Assembly: GCA_964518645.1 (NCBI GenBank)
Contig: CAZFGL010000041.1
Coordinates: 1-16,857, forward strand
Direction: 5' to 3'
Length of the DNA: 16,857 nucleotides
Origin: HGM13006 sp964518645
Lineage (GTDB): Bacteria > Bacillota > Clostridia > Oscillospirales > Oscillospiraceae
Shown: piece after piece, positions 6,830 to 13,444 of the stretch
How positions within the stretch are numbered: position 1 is the first letter of the stretch
Layout: each line of letters begins with the position of its first letter
Translations under genes and position numbers: made by a program
Notes under the pieces: generated by a model
The model's database searches: none
What the model saw: only the letters and a program-made list of their open reading frames with translations
What the model was told of the DNA's origin: nothing

Positions 6830-7493
6830 GTTCCTCCGGTACCAGACGGAATCCGATGCCCCAGACAGCCTCGATGTATTCCCGCTGGCTTATAGCCCGG
6901 AGCTTTTTGCGCAGATTGCTTACATGCTGCTTCAGGGAGGAATCGGTGCAGTCCGGGGTGTCCAGGGCGATCCGGTCCAGAATGACGGATTTGGAAATGG
7001 CCTGACCGGGATTCTGCATCAGAAGTTTTAAAATGGCGAATTCCGTTTTGGTCAGATGCAGGGGACTGTCACCCAGCGTGGTGCTGTGGTTCTGAGAATC
7101 CAGCGTCAGACTGCCCACCTTCAAAACCGGGGCGGCAGTGCCGGCAGTGGCACGGAGCTGTACGGTGATTCTGGCCAGAAGTTCCCGGGTGTCAAAGGGC
7201 TTGGTCATATAATCGGCAGCGCCCCCCAGCAGCAGGGAGACCTTGTTCGTGACGTCCATTTTGGCGCTCAGTACGATCACGGGGGTGTTCCGGATCCGGG
7301 ACAGTACCTCCTCACCGGATAATCCGGGGAGCATCAGATCCAGCAGGATCAGATCCGGCCTGCAATGTTCCAGTGCCATCAGTGCCTCGGTACCGGAATA
7401 GGCCCGGTGTACGCCGTAGCCCTCCCGGGTGAGCAGTTCTTCCAGCATGTTTCCAATATGGACATCGTCATCTACAATGAGAATGTTTTTCAT
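6825..7493 (-). CDS. OmpR/PhoB-family response regulator
   Basis: A 222-residue regulator. The receiver domain (1-115) has the acidic pocket DDD (8-10), the phosphoacceptor D52 in LLDLMLPG, S76 in VLSAK, and K98 in TKPF. The C-terminal winged-helix domain (about 125-222) carries LTKTEFAILKLL (147-158), the recognition region SSLKQHVSNLRKKL (185-198) and the closing WGIGFRLVPEE. It is the first gene of the minus-strand block and presumably the partner of the kinase at 4103-4987. GGAGG is found about 7 nt upstream of the ATG. Its promoter is constitutive-looking, while the downstream ABC genes seem to have a second, activated promoter. Function inferred: activation of the exporter genes upon peptide-antibiotic stress. 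Confidence 0.95.
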   Translation of the reverse strand: MKNILIVDDDVHIGNMLEELLTREGYGVHRAYSGTEALMALEHCRPDLILLDLMLPGLSGEEVLSRIRNTPVIVLSAKMDVTNKVSLLLGGAADYMTKPFDTRELLARITVQLRATAGTAAPVLKVGSLTLDSQNHSTTLGDSPLHLTKTEFAILKLLMQNPGQAISKSVILDRIALDTPDCTDSSLKQHVSNLRKKLRAISQREYIEAVWGIGFRLVPEEP

Positions 7494-7522
7494 GGGACTA
7501 CCTCCGGTGTTGTTCTGGGGTC

Positions 7523-7551
7523 ATTGTATCAGCTATTCCCAAGCTTTGCAA
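7523..7551 (-). promoter_or_regulatory. Sigma-A-type promoter of the response-regulator operon
   Basis: On the minus strand TTGCAA (7546-7551) and TACAAT (7523-7528) are 17 bp apart, and TG one base before the -10 gives an extended -10 element. The start codon at 7493 is about 30 bp downstream. Confidence 0.75.
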
Positions 7552-7565
7552 CAACAGGCGGTGAG

Positions 7566-7594
7566 TTGTTTTTCGGGAAGGAACGTGGTATACT
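7566..7594 (+). promoter_or_regulatory. Sigma-A-type promoter of the aminopeptidase gene
   Basis: TTGTTT (7566-7571) and TATACT (7589-7594) are separated by 17 bp. It is back to back with the response-regulator promoter; the two -35 boxes are only 14 bp apart. Confidence 0.7.
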
Positions 7595-7625
7595 GAGGAC
7601 ATAAACTGAGAAATGAGGGACGAAT

Positions 7626-8867
7626 ATGATCGCTGATTTTGAAGCCAAGCTGAATGAATATGCCCACCTGCTGGTGGAGGTCGGAATGAATGTACAGCCC
7701 GGACAGACACCCTACATCCGGGGGCCTGTGGAATGTGCGCCCCTGGTGCGGCTTTGTGTGGAGGCGGCCTATGATGTGGGAGCCAGAGAGGTGCTTGTGG
7801 AGTGGAATGACGATTTTGTCTCCCGGCAAAAGTATCTCAAAGCCGACGAAAAGGTGTTCTCGGAGTATCCCGAGTTTTTGCAGAAGCGGTATGACTATCT
7901 GACGGAAAACGCCTGCCCGTTGCTGTCGGTGATCGGCAGTGACCCCGAAATGCTCAAGGGGGTGGACCCGGAGCGGATCCAGAGCTGGCAGCGCAACAAC
8001 GGGGAACATACCCGGGCATTCTATGATGCCATGACCGCAGGGAAGTTCCAGTGGTCCATTGGGGCGCACCCCACAAAGGCATGGGCGAAAAAGGTGTTCC
8101 CGGAACTGGATACCGATGCGGCCATGGATGCACTCTGGGAGGCGATTTTCAAGACCTGCCGGATTACCGGTGACGGCACGGCAGTGCAGAGATGGAAGGA
8201 GCACTGCGAGGCCACTGCAAACCGGTGCCGGATCCTGAACGAATATGATTTCGTGTCCCTGCATTATACCAACGGCCTGGGAACGGATCTGACCATTCAG
8301 CTGCCGGAGAACCATGTGTGGGCAGGCGGTAGCGAGGACAGCCAGTCGGGGATCACCTTTGTGGCCAATATCCCCACGGAGGAAATCTTTACTGCACCCA
8401 GATATGACGGTGTGGACGGCCGGGTCTATGCGGCGCTTCCTCTGGCGCTGAACGGAAATCTGGTAAGAAATTTCTACATGGATTTTGAAAAGGGCAAAAT
8501 CGTTGCAGTCCATGCAGAGGAAGGGGAGGAGTTCCTGAAATCTGCCATTACTGTGGATGAAGGGGCATCCTATCTGGGAGAGGTTGCCCTGGTGCCCTAT
8601 GATTCCCCCATCCGGGAGACCGGGATCCTGTTCTACAATACACTCTTCGATGAGAACGCATCCTGCCATCTGGCCTTTGGCTCCGCATATCCCAACTGTG
8701 TAAAGGGCGGAGAACTGCTGACCACGGAGGAACAGAAAAAACTGGGGCTGAATCAGTCCATTACCCATGTGGACTTTATGGTGGGTACCAGAGATATGAA
8801 CATCGTGGGGCGTACCCGGGATGGGAGAGATATCCCTGTATTTACAAACGGAAATTTCGCATTTTAA
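7626..8867 (+). CDS. M29 family metallo-aminopeptidase (AmpS/AmpT-like)
   Basis: A 413-residue cytoplasmic exopeptidase that removes N-terminal residues from peptides using two metal ions. The family's length and all metal and catalytic positions are present: PTEEIFTAP (250-258, Glu253), GEVALVPYDSP (318-328, Glu319), ENASCHLAFGSAYP (343-356, His348 and Tyr355) and THVDFMVG (380-387, His381 and Asp383). NIPTEE and HVDFM are diagnostic of peptidase family M29. The start is preceded by GAGGGA with 6 nt spacing. The gene is monocistronic, with its own promoter and terminator, and is divergent from the response-regulator operon. A housekeeping role in peptide turnover is likely. No missing or changed active-site residue was noted. 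Confidence 0.96.
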   Translation: MIADFEAKLNEYAHLLVEVGMNVQPGQTPYIRGPVECAPLVRLCVEAAYDVGAREVLVEWNDDFVSRQKYLKADEKVFSEYPEFLQKRYDYLTENACPLLSVIGSDPEMLKGVDPERIQSWQRNNGEHTRAFYDAMTAGKFQWSIGAHPTKAWAKKVFPELDTDAAMDALWEAIFKTCRITGDGTAVQRWKEHCEATANRCRILNEYDFVSLHYTNGLGTDLTIQLPENHVWAGGSEDSQSGITFVANIPTEEIFTAPRYDGVDGRVYAALPLALNGNLVRNFYMDFEKGKIVAVHAEEGEEFLKSAITVDEGASYLGEVALVPYDSPIRETGILFYNTLFDENASCHLAFGSAYPNCVKGGELLTTEEQKKLGLNQSITHVDFMVGTRDMNIVGRTRDGRDIPVFTNGNFAF

Positions 8868-8871
8868 ACAG

Positions 8872-8917
8872 AGAATCCCGGGGGAGCGGCGGGGGCTGCT
8901 TACCCGGGATTCTTTTT
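8872..8917 (+). terminator. Rho-independent terminator of the aminopeptidase gene
   Basis: An 11-bp perfect stem (8872-8882 with 8903-8913) with a 20-nt GC-rich loop starts five bases after the stop codon; its 3' side merges into TTCTTTTTAG. Confidence 0.85.
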
Positions 8918-9018
8918 AGCGCGCGCAATCAACCAAATGTGATTTGTGGAGAGAATATGCGTAATAAAAATGTAACAAATACACAAAAAGAGCAAAAATA
9001 ATCTGTGGGTTATGTCCC

Positions 9019-9039
9019 GTTGACATACAGAATGTCAAC
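9019..9039. promoter_or_regulatory. Perfect 8-5-8 dyad over the lipoprotein -35 box, candidate operator
   Basis: GTTGACAT-N5-ATGTCAAC is a perfect inverted repeat whose left arm contains the -35 hexamer and whose right arm fills the promoter spacer. Its placement suggests a repressor site; no regulator gene is adjacent, so the protein would be encoded elsewhere. Confidence 0.6.
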
Positions 9040-9048
9040 TACTATAAT
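9020..9048 (+). promoter_or_regulatory. Fully consensus sigma-A promoter of the acidic lipoprotein gene
   Basis: TTGACA (9020-9025), 17-bp spacer, TATAAT (9043-9048). The region upstream (about 8936-9010) is A-rich, like an UP element, and otherwise holds no gene. The leader to the ATG is about 70 nt. Confidence 0.9.
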
Positions 9049-9123
9049 CATATCTATCCATTCGCATTCTTCTGGGGTGTGGATGAGGCCCTGTTGTGGC
9101 CAATAAACTTTGGAGGAGATAAA

Positions 9124-9741
9124 ATGAAAAAACGTACATTTGCCATTCTGCTGGCACTGTGCATGCTGCTGGGACTGTTTGCAGCATGCGGTACAGAGAC
9201 CGCTTCTTCCGCCCCTGCTGAGGCTTCTGAGGCAGCACCTGTTTCCGTGGAAGAACCTGCTTCCGTTCCGGAGACTCCCGAAGTTCCCGAGGAGCCCTCT
9301 GTTGCAGAGACATCTGCTGAGGAAGCTTCTGTTGTAGAAGAGCCTGTGGCAGAGGAGCCCGCAGCAGGCCCCTGCACCGTAACATTCTCTGACGGTCAGA
9401 CCTTTGAGGCAACTGTAGGTGAGGACTTTGTGTTCTTCTTCCAGTGCAATGCACCCGGCGATATGGGTGAGCCCGCAGAGGGAGAAGAGGGCGCCGGCAT
9501 CACCGTGTCCGACGGTACTGTTACCTATTCCAATGTTGGTCTGGGCGGCCCCTACAGCTATCCCACCAGCGAGAAGGTTATCATTTCCGGCTTTACCGGA
9601 GACTTTACCGTGACCATCACTGAGGCTGCTACTTACATGGACGCAACCTATATCATCTACACCGATGAGGCTGAGATCGCTGAGGCCATTGCTTTCGCAG
9701 AAGAGATGGCCGCACAGCAGGCTGCAAATCCCATGCCCTGA
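9124..9741 (+). CDS. Extremely acidic secreted lipoprotein, unknown function
   Basis: A 205-residue protein with a lipoprotein signal peptide (KKR, hydrophobic core 5-19, cleavage before Cys22 in LFAAC). Residues 23-82 are a low-complexity Glu/Pro/Ala/Ser/Val linker of the kind that spans the cell wall. Residues 83-178 form a small beta-rich domain (TVTFSDGQTFEATVGEDF, FTGDFTVTITEA) with two cysteines, C84 and C108, that might pair. The C-terminal tail (180-201) is Ala/Glu-rich and probably helical. The mature part has about 36 Asp/Glu residues and a single basic one, Lys151, with no Arg or His. GGAGGAG upstream of the ATG fixes the start. It stands alone between a consensus promoter and a strong terminator. 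I do not recognise the domain; a metal-binding or surface role is only a guess. Confidence 0.9.
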   Translation: MKKRTFAILLALCMLLGLFAACGTETASSAPAEASEAAPVSVEEPASVPETPEVPEEPSVAETSAEEASVVEEPVAEEPAAGPCTVTFSDGQTFEATVGEDFVFFFQCNAPGDMGEPAEGEEGAGITVSDGTVTYSNVGLGGPYSYPTSEKVIISGFTGDFTVTITEAATYMDATYIIYTDEAEIAEAIAFAEEMAAQQAANPMP

Positions 9742-9753
9742 TGAATAACACAA

Positions 9754-9789
9754 ACCGGGTCTGCCTGTGGCAGACCCGGTAATTTTTTT
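9754..9789 (+). terminator. Rho-independent terminator of the lipoprotein gene
   Basis: A perfect 12-bp GC-rich stem (9754-9765 with 9769-9780), 3-nt loop TGT, followed by AATTTTTTTG. It lies between convergent genes; the reverse direction lacks a clear T-run. Confidence 0.93.
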
Positions 9790-9810
9790 GTTTATGGGAT
9801 CATTCATGGA

Positions 9811-10668
9811 TCAGCGGTCGTCCTCGACCTTTGCCTCCAGAGGAATCTCCAGCTGGGCGGGATCACTGATCAGTTTTTTGAACTTCTTGAGGGAGCGGGC
9901 ATAATAAAGCCCGTCACAGAAACGCTCGTCAGACACAAGGCCGAAGCCCAGCTGCTTCTGGGAGACGATCTCCCTGCCATCCACCACGGGGGCCTTTCGT
10001 TCCTTGCCCATGGCCAGAAACAGGCCGGTGGTACCGAACTCGTAGACGTGATGGAAGATGTGGTTGATGCCCAGGGATTTCAGGTTGGTGAAAAACAGGG
10101 ATGTATGGAAGGGACTGAGCTCGATGATGGCTTTCGGCAGACAGTTGTGCCGGTCCATTGCCATCAGAATATTGACAACGAACTGGATCAGTCCGGCGGG
10201 AAGGTTCAGAAGAAAAGCGGCCAGCTTGTCAGTGCCGTTAGGCTCCCGCTTTTTGCCGGTGTTTTCCGCGATGGCCTGATTGATGGCATCAGCGATCTCC
10301 ATGATGGTTTCGGTGCCTTCAAAGCAGAGCTTGATGGTGGTTTCGTTGCTGTCATTTTTCAGGGTCTCGTGAACCACGAAGCTGACCCAGATCTTGGGCC
10401 GTGCGTAGATCTTGCCCCGGAGAACGAACCGGTTCAGACGGGGACGAAGTGCCAGCACCCGCACCATTGCGGCGATAAAAACGTGCATATAGTTCAGCTC
10501 GATGCCCTGAGCCTTCTTTTCTTTTATGTATGCGTCCATACCTTCACAGGGAAGGTAGTCCTCGTACATGTTCATGGAGTCGGTCCTGGTCTTCATGATG
10601 TACGGTGTAATTTTCTGGATGGGATCAATGTCGCGAACCACGCGACCGTCGTATCGTTTTCCAAACAT
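9811..10668 (-). CDS. Stand-alone 2-oxoacid dehydrogenase E2-like (CAT-fold) protein without the catalytic His
   Basis: A 285-residue protein resembling the catalytic domain of dihydrolipoyl acyltransferases and chloramphenicol acetyltransferase, with no lipoyl or subunit-binding domain. Core features are RPRLNRFVLRGKIYARPKIW (75-94) and GTTGLFLAMGK (212-222). The family's active-site motif HxxxDG (often DHRxxDG) reads DERFCDG (247-253): Asp252 and Gly253 stay, but His is replaced by Glu248. Such lone E2-like proteins without an adjacent E1 or E3 gene occur in Clostridia; their activity is unknown. Residues 150-172 (AAFLLNLPAGLIQFVVNILM) form an unusual hydrophobic stretch that may touch the membrane. 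AAGGAG upstream supports the start. It is downstream of a TrmH-type gene but has its own promoter. Either an altered acyltransferase or a non-catalytic binding protein. Confidence 0.85.
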   Translation of the reverse strand: MFGKRYDGRVVRDIDPIQKITPYIMKTRTDSMNMYEDYLPCEGMDAYIKEKKAQGIELNYMHVFIAAMVRVLALRPRLNRFVLRGKIYARPKIWVSFVVHETLKNDSNETTIKLCFEGTETIMEIADAINQAIAENTGKKREPNGTDKLAAFLLNLPAGLIQFVVNILMAMDRHNCLPKAIIELSPFHTSLFFTNLKSLGINHIFHHVYEFGTTGLFLAMGKERKAPVVDGREIVSQKQLGFGLVSDERFCDGLYYARSLKKFKKLISDPAQLEIPLEAKVEDDR

Positions 10669-10684
10669 TATGGTTGCTCCTTCT

Positions 10685-10737
10685 GATACATGCTCTGTGC
10701 CGGATGCTCCTCAACATGGGCACATATGGTATGTATC
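10685..10737 (-). promoter_or_regulatory. Nested stem-loop in the leader of the E2-like gene
   Basis: Three nested pairings lie in the transcribed leader: 10685-10691 with 10731-10737 (7 bp), 10697-10701 with 10719-10723 (5 bp) and 10704-10706 with 10715-10717. The outer stem ends about 8 nt before the AAGGAG ribosome site. It may control translation or stabilise the mRNA; no known riboswitch class was recognised. Confidence 0.4.
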
Positions 10738-10756
10738 TGTTTTCTCCTCTAGGTAT

Positions 10757-10784
10757 ATTGTACATGAAAAACTAAAAATCACAA
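10757..10784 (-). promoter_or_regulatory. Probable sigma-A promoter of the E2-like gene
   Basis: On the minus strand TTGTGA (10779-10784) and TACAAT (10757-10762) are 16 bp apart in an AT-rich region, predicting a leader of about 80 nt before the start at 10668. Confidence 0.6.
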
Positions 10785-10807
10785 GAGTTTTATGAAAATT
10801 TAATGAA

Positions 10808-11665
10808 TTATGGGGAATTCCCGCCGTTATCGCCGGGAGAAGGAATCCGAAGCTGCCAGAAGGCCACGGCGCTGGCGGCAGCCACGTTCAGGGAATCAAC
10901 CCCCCGGGCCATAGGAATCTTAACGGTGTAAGTGCAGGCATTGATGGTCTCCGGAAGGAGGCCGGTGCCCTCTGTTCCAAGAATCACCGCAAGCCGGTTC
11001 TCTCGGGAGAGCCGGGGATCCTCGATGCTCAGGGAATTGTCCGTCAGTGCCAGTGCAGCGGTTTTCAGTCCATACTCGTGGAGTATGGCAATGCCCTCCC
11101 GGGGCCAGTCGTGGGCGGTACAGTGGGCATAGGCCCATGGAATCTGAAAAACGGTGCCCATACTGACCCGGACAGCCCGGCGGTGGAGCGGGTCACAGCA
11201 GGTGGGACTGAGCAACACCCCATCCATGTGGAGGGCGGCGGCAGAACGGAAGATCGCCCCCACGTTGGTGGGATCCACGATCCCCTCCAGCACAGCCAGC
11301 CGACGGGCGCTCCGGCAGATGGTCTGCTGAGATACAGGTGCAGGCCGGCGCATTGCACACAGGATGCCCCGGGTCAGGGCGTAGCCGGTGAGCTGTTCCA
11401 ATACACTCCGGTCGGCGGTATACACGGGGATATTCCCGCAGCGGGCGAGAAGGGTGTCCCGGTGGGTCTCGATCTGCCTCCGTTCCATGAGAAAGGAAAG
11501 AGGCTGACAGCCTGCGTCCAGAGCGTGGGCAATGACAGTATGGCTCTCTGCAATGAACATGGCCTGAGAAGGATCCTTTTTTGAACGGAGCTGCGCCTCG
11601 GTAAGACGGGTGTAGACCGCCAGTTCAGAGGCGGACAAATCGCTGATCTCTATAATTTGAACCAT
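10808..11665 (-). CDS. TrmH/SpoU-family RNA 2'-O-methyltransferase
   Basis: A 285-residue SPOUT methyltransferase that transfers a methyl group from S-adenosylmethionine to a ribose 2'-OH of rRNA or tRNA. The N-terminal part (about 20-105) is the SpoU substrate-binding domain. The three knot motifs are present: NVGAIFRSAAA (134-144, with N134 and R140), VILGTEGTGL (227-236), and IPMARGVDSLNVAAASAV (250-267). These are intact, so activity is expected; the target nucleotide cannot be told. The start at 11665 is chosen over an upstream in-frame ATG at 11818 because AAAGGAG lies just before it and the consensus promoter at 11723-11751 lies downstream of the longer start. No terminator was seen after the stop, so some transcripts may run into the E2-like gene. 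Confidence 0.94.
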   Translation of the reverse strand: MVQIIEISDLSASELAVYTRLTEAQLRSKKDPSQAMFIAESHTVIAHALDAGCQPLSFLMERRQIETHRDTLLARCGNIPVYTADRSVLEQLTGYALTRGILCAMRRPAPVSQQTICRSARRLAVLEGIVDPTNVGAIFRSAAALHMDGVLLSPTCCDPLHRRAVRVSMGTVFQIPWAYAHCTAHDWPREGIAILHEYGLKTAALALTDNSLSIEDPRLSRENRLAVILGTEGTGLLPETINACTYTVKIPMARGVDSLNVAAASAVAFWQLRIPSPGDNGGNSP

Positions 11666-11722
11666 GAAATTCTCCTTTAAAAGGTAATGTGGGAAATTAA
11701 TTCTTTGAGAAGGTTCTCCTTC

Positions 11723-11751
11723 ATTATACCGATGTGGGGACTGAGTGTCAA
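11723..11751 (-). promoter_or_regulatory. Fully consensus sigma-A promoter of the TrmH-type gene
   Basis: On the minus strand TTGACA (11746-11751), 17-bp spacer and TATAAT (11723-11728). Predicted leader about 50 nt. Confidence 0.88.
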
Positions 11752-11752
11752 A

Positions 11753-11766
11753 TGGAAACGTTACCG
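11753..11766. promoter_or_regulatory. cre-like / LacI-family-type operator candidate
   Basis: TGGAAACGTTACCG matches the catabolite-response pattern TGNAANCGNTNNC, and its inner 12 bp form a near-palindrome (10 of 12) around a central CG, as in LacI/CcpA sites. It lies about 85 bp upstream of the sugar importer promoter and directly behind the TrmH-type promoter. Confidence 0.4.
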
Positions 11767-11851
11767 GAAGCGGGGCTGTAGTATCTTCGACAAGCAAAGG
11801 GTGAAATTTTTGTTGCAATTCACGAAAACGACATATTTAAACGCAAATAAG

Positions 11852-11881
11852 TTGACATGTGACAAATTTGTATTGTATAAT
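11852..11881 (+). promoter_or_regulatory. Near-consensus sigma-A promoter of the carbohydrate importer operon
   Basis: TTGACA (11852-11857), 18-bp spacer, TATAAT (11876-11881). The spacer contains the 10-bp palindrome ACAAATTTGT (11862-11871). Another dyad, TTTAGC/GCTAAA (11881-11886 with 11900-11905), spans the start of transcription. Together with the divergent TrmH-type promoter this accounts for the 308-bp gene-free stretch 11666-11973. Confidence 0.88.
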
Positions 11882-11888
11882 TTAGCTA

Positions 11889-11944
11889 ACGAAGCGTCGG
11901 CTAAAATAACCATGTTATACAAAGCTCCGGTTATGACGCTTTGT
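11889..11944 (+). promoter_or_regulatory. Leader RNA with two mutually exclusive foldings
   Basis: Folding 1: 11889-11898 pairs with 11935-11944 (9 of 10), stacked on 11906-11911 with 11929-11934. Folding 2: ACAAAGC (11919-11925) pairs perfectly with GCTTTGT (11938-11944), followed by AAATTTTTTATT (from 11945), which looks like a weak terminator. The shared 3' arm makes the foldings exclusive, as in attenuators. No known riboswitch class was recognised. Confidence 0.4.
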
Positions 11945-11973
11945 AAATTTTTTATTATTTATGGAGGATCGAT

Positions 11974-13320
11974 ATGAAAAAAATTATTGCCATGCTCCTG
12001 ATGGTGGCAATGCTCTTCGCCCTCGTCGCTTGCGGCGGCGGTGACAGTGTTGCTGAAGCAGGAAGCACTGCAGCGGCTTCCAGCGAGGCTGCTACCTCTG
12101 ACAAGCCCTATGCTGGCACCCAGCTTCGTGTAATCCTGGCTTCTCACGACTGGACCACCGCTATCGAAGGCCGTCTGGCTGAGTTCGAAGAGGCTACCGG
12201 TATCGACATCGAGTTCGAGGTTTATCCCGAGGACCAGCTGTCCACCAAGCTGAACGTAGAACTGGCTTCCGGCGGTAAGTACATTGACGTGTTCATGTGC
12301 CGTCCTCTCCAGGAGGTTCAGCAGTTCATTCAGAACGGCTACCTTGCTGACGTTTCTTCCCTGATGTCCGACGCTGAATTCCAGGGCGATGACTTCATCA
12401 CTGCTGCTGCTGACTCCTACAAGAAGTCCGGCGCTGATGACGGCGTTTACTACGGCATTCCTCTGGTTACCGAGCGTCAGGTTCTCTACTATCGTAAGGA
12501 CCTGCTCGAGGCTGCGGGCATTGCTGTTCCCACCAACCTGGACGAGCTGAAGGATGCTGCTGCAAAGCTCCACGATCCCGCCAACGGTGTTGTTGGTTTC
12601 GTAGGCCGTGGCCTTGCAAACGCTGCTGTTACCCAGTTCTCCGCATACCTGTATGCCTTCGGTGGCGACTTCTATGATTTCAACACCGGCAAGGCTACCA
12701 TCAACACCCCCGAGGCTGTTGAGGCATTCACCTACTACGGCGACCTGCTCCGTGAGAGTGGCCCCGATGGTGCTCTGAACATGCACTGGCAGCAGGCTGC
12801 TGCTATCTACTCCACCGGCGGCGCTGCATTCTGCACCGACGCTGACGCTATCTGGCAGTCCTTCTGTGGCCCCGACACTGACGTGGCTGAGAACGCTGGC
12901 TTCGCTGTTTCCCCCAACAACTCCACCTGGAACGTCTGCTCCTGGGGTCTGGGTGTTTCCGCCGGCTCCGAGAAGCAGGATGCTGCCAAGGAGTTCGTTA
13001 AGTGGGCTGCAGGCATTGAGATGACCAAGTTCATCCAGACCGCTGGTATCTCCACCGCCCGCAACTCCGCATGGAACGATCCCGAGTGCACCAAGAACTA
13101 CCCCGAGGAACTGCTTGCTGCTATCCAGAAGGGCAACGAGATCGCTACCAAGTCCTATGACCGTCCTCTGACCACCTCTGTTTCCGCTGCTCGTGACGTC
13201 ATCGGCTCCGTTATCACCACCGCTATCGAGGGTGGCGACGTTCAGGCTGCTGCTGACAAGGCAAACGAAGAGTTCCAGGCTATTCTGGACGCTGACAAGG
13301 CTGCTGCTGCCGGCGAATAA
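11974..13320 (+). CDS. Carbohydrate ABC transporter substrate-binding lipoprotein (CUT1-type)
   Basis: A 448-residue extracytoplasmic solute-binding protein. The signal peptide ends in the lipobox LVAC with Cys20; a Gly/Ala/Ser-rich linker (21-45) follows. The fold of family 1 binding proteins is recognisable from EFEEATGIDIEFEVYP (69-84), SGGKYIDVFMC (99-109), YYGIPLVTERQVLYYRKDLLEAAGI (about 156-180), FGGDFYDFNTGKATINTPEAVEAF and the C-terminal lobe. It captures a sugar, oligosaccharide or polyol and delivers it to the permeases encoded next. GGAGG seven bases upstream supports the start. Codon use is strikingly biased (nine of ten Arg codons are CGT, the other CGC), which suggests a very abundant protein. 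A hairpin after the stop may separate its level from that of the permeases. The exact ligand is not predictable. Confidence 0.94.
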   Translation: MKKIIAMLLMVAMLFALVACGGGDSVAEAGSTAAASSEAATSDKPYAGTQLRVILASHDWTTAIEGRLAEFEEATGIDIEFEVYPEDQLSTKLNVELASGGKYIDVFMCRPLQEVQQFIQNGYLADVSSLMSDAEFQGDDFITAAADSYKKSGADDGVYYGIPLVTERQVLYYRKDLLEAAGIAVPTNLDELKDAAAKLHDPANGVVGFVGRGLANAAVTQFSAYLYAFGGDFYDFNTGKATINTPEAVEAFTYYGDLLRESGPDGALNMHWQQAAAIYSTGGAAFCTDADAIWQSFCGPDTDVAENAGFAVSPNNSTWNVCSWGLGVSAGSEKQDAAKEFVKWAAGIEMTKFIQTAGISTARNSAWNDPECTKNYPEELLAAIQKGNEIATKSYDRPLTTSVSAARDVIGSVITTAIEGGDVQAAADKANEEFQAILDADKAAAAGE

Positions 13321-13334
13321 ATCTCTGATTTATC

Positions 13335-13362
13335 GGGATGGCGGAAAATTTTCCGCCATCCC
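13335..13362 (+). terminator. Perfect 28-bp palindrome after the binding-protein gene: attenuating or stabilising hairpin
   Basis: Arms 13335-13348 and 13349-13362 are fully complementary (core GGGATGGCGG). A six-T run occurs only from 13372, nine bases beyond the stem, so it is not a canonical terminator. Such hairpins between binding-protein and permease genes often stabilise the upstream mRNA and reduce read-through. Confidence 0.7.
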
Positions 13363-13444
13363 AGTTTCCCGTTTTTTCGATTCCCGTTTCTCTGCACACT
13401 TCAAAGGAACAATTGTTAGACCTGTTCAGAAATGAGATATGACT

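Noticed and set aside
7533..8768. Open frame of 411 codons on the minus strand antisense to the aminopeptidase
   Set aside because: The M29 enzyme on the plus strand has all its catalytic residues, promoter and terminator. The antisense product is His/Gly/Cys-rich and resembles no family.
9754..9780. Bidirectional terminator also serving the E2-like gene
   Set aside because: On the minus strand the stem is followed by TTGTGTTATTC, without a proper T-run, so only plus-strand termination is supported.
9010..9807. Ser/Cys/Gly-rich minus-strand frame across the lipoprotein gene
   Set aside because: Low-complexity complement of the Glu/Pro linker; crosses the promoter and terminator of the plus-strand gene.
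11851..11871. Same dyad operator at the importer promoter as at the lipoprotein promoter
   Set aside because: Only the left half GTTGACAT is shared, which is explained by the -35 box; the matching right half is missing.
11959..12786. Minus-strand frame antisense to the binding-protein gene
   Set aside because: Generated by the strong codon bias of the binding-protein gene; no ribosome site or family similarity.
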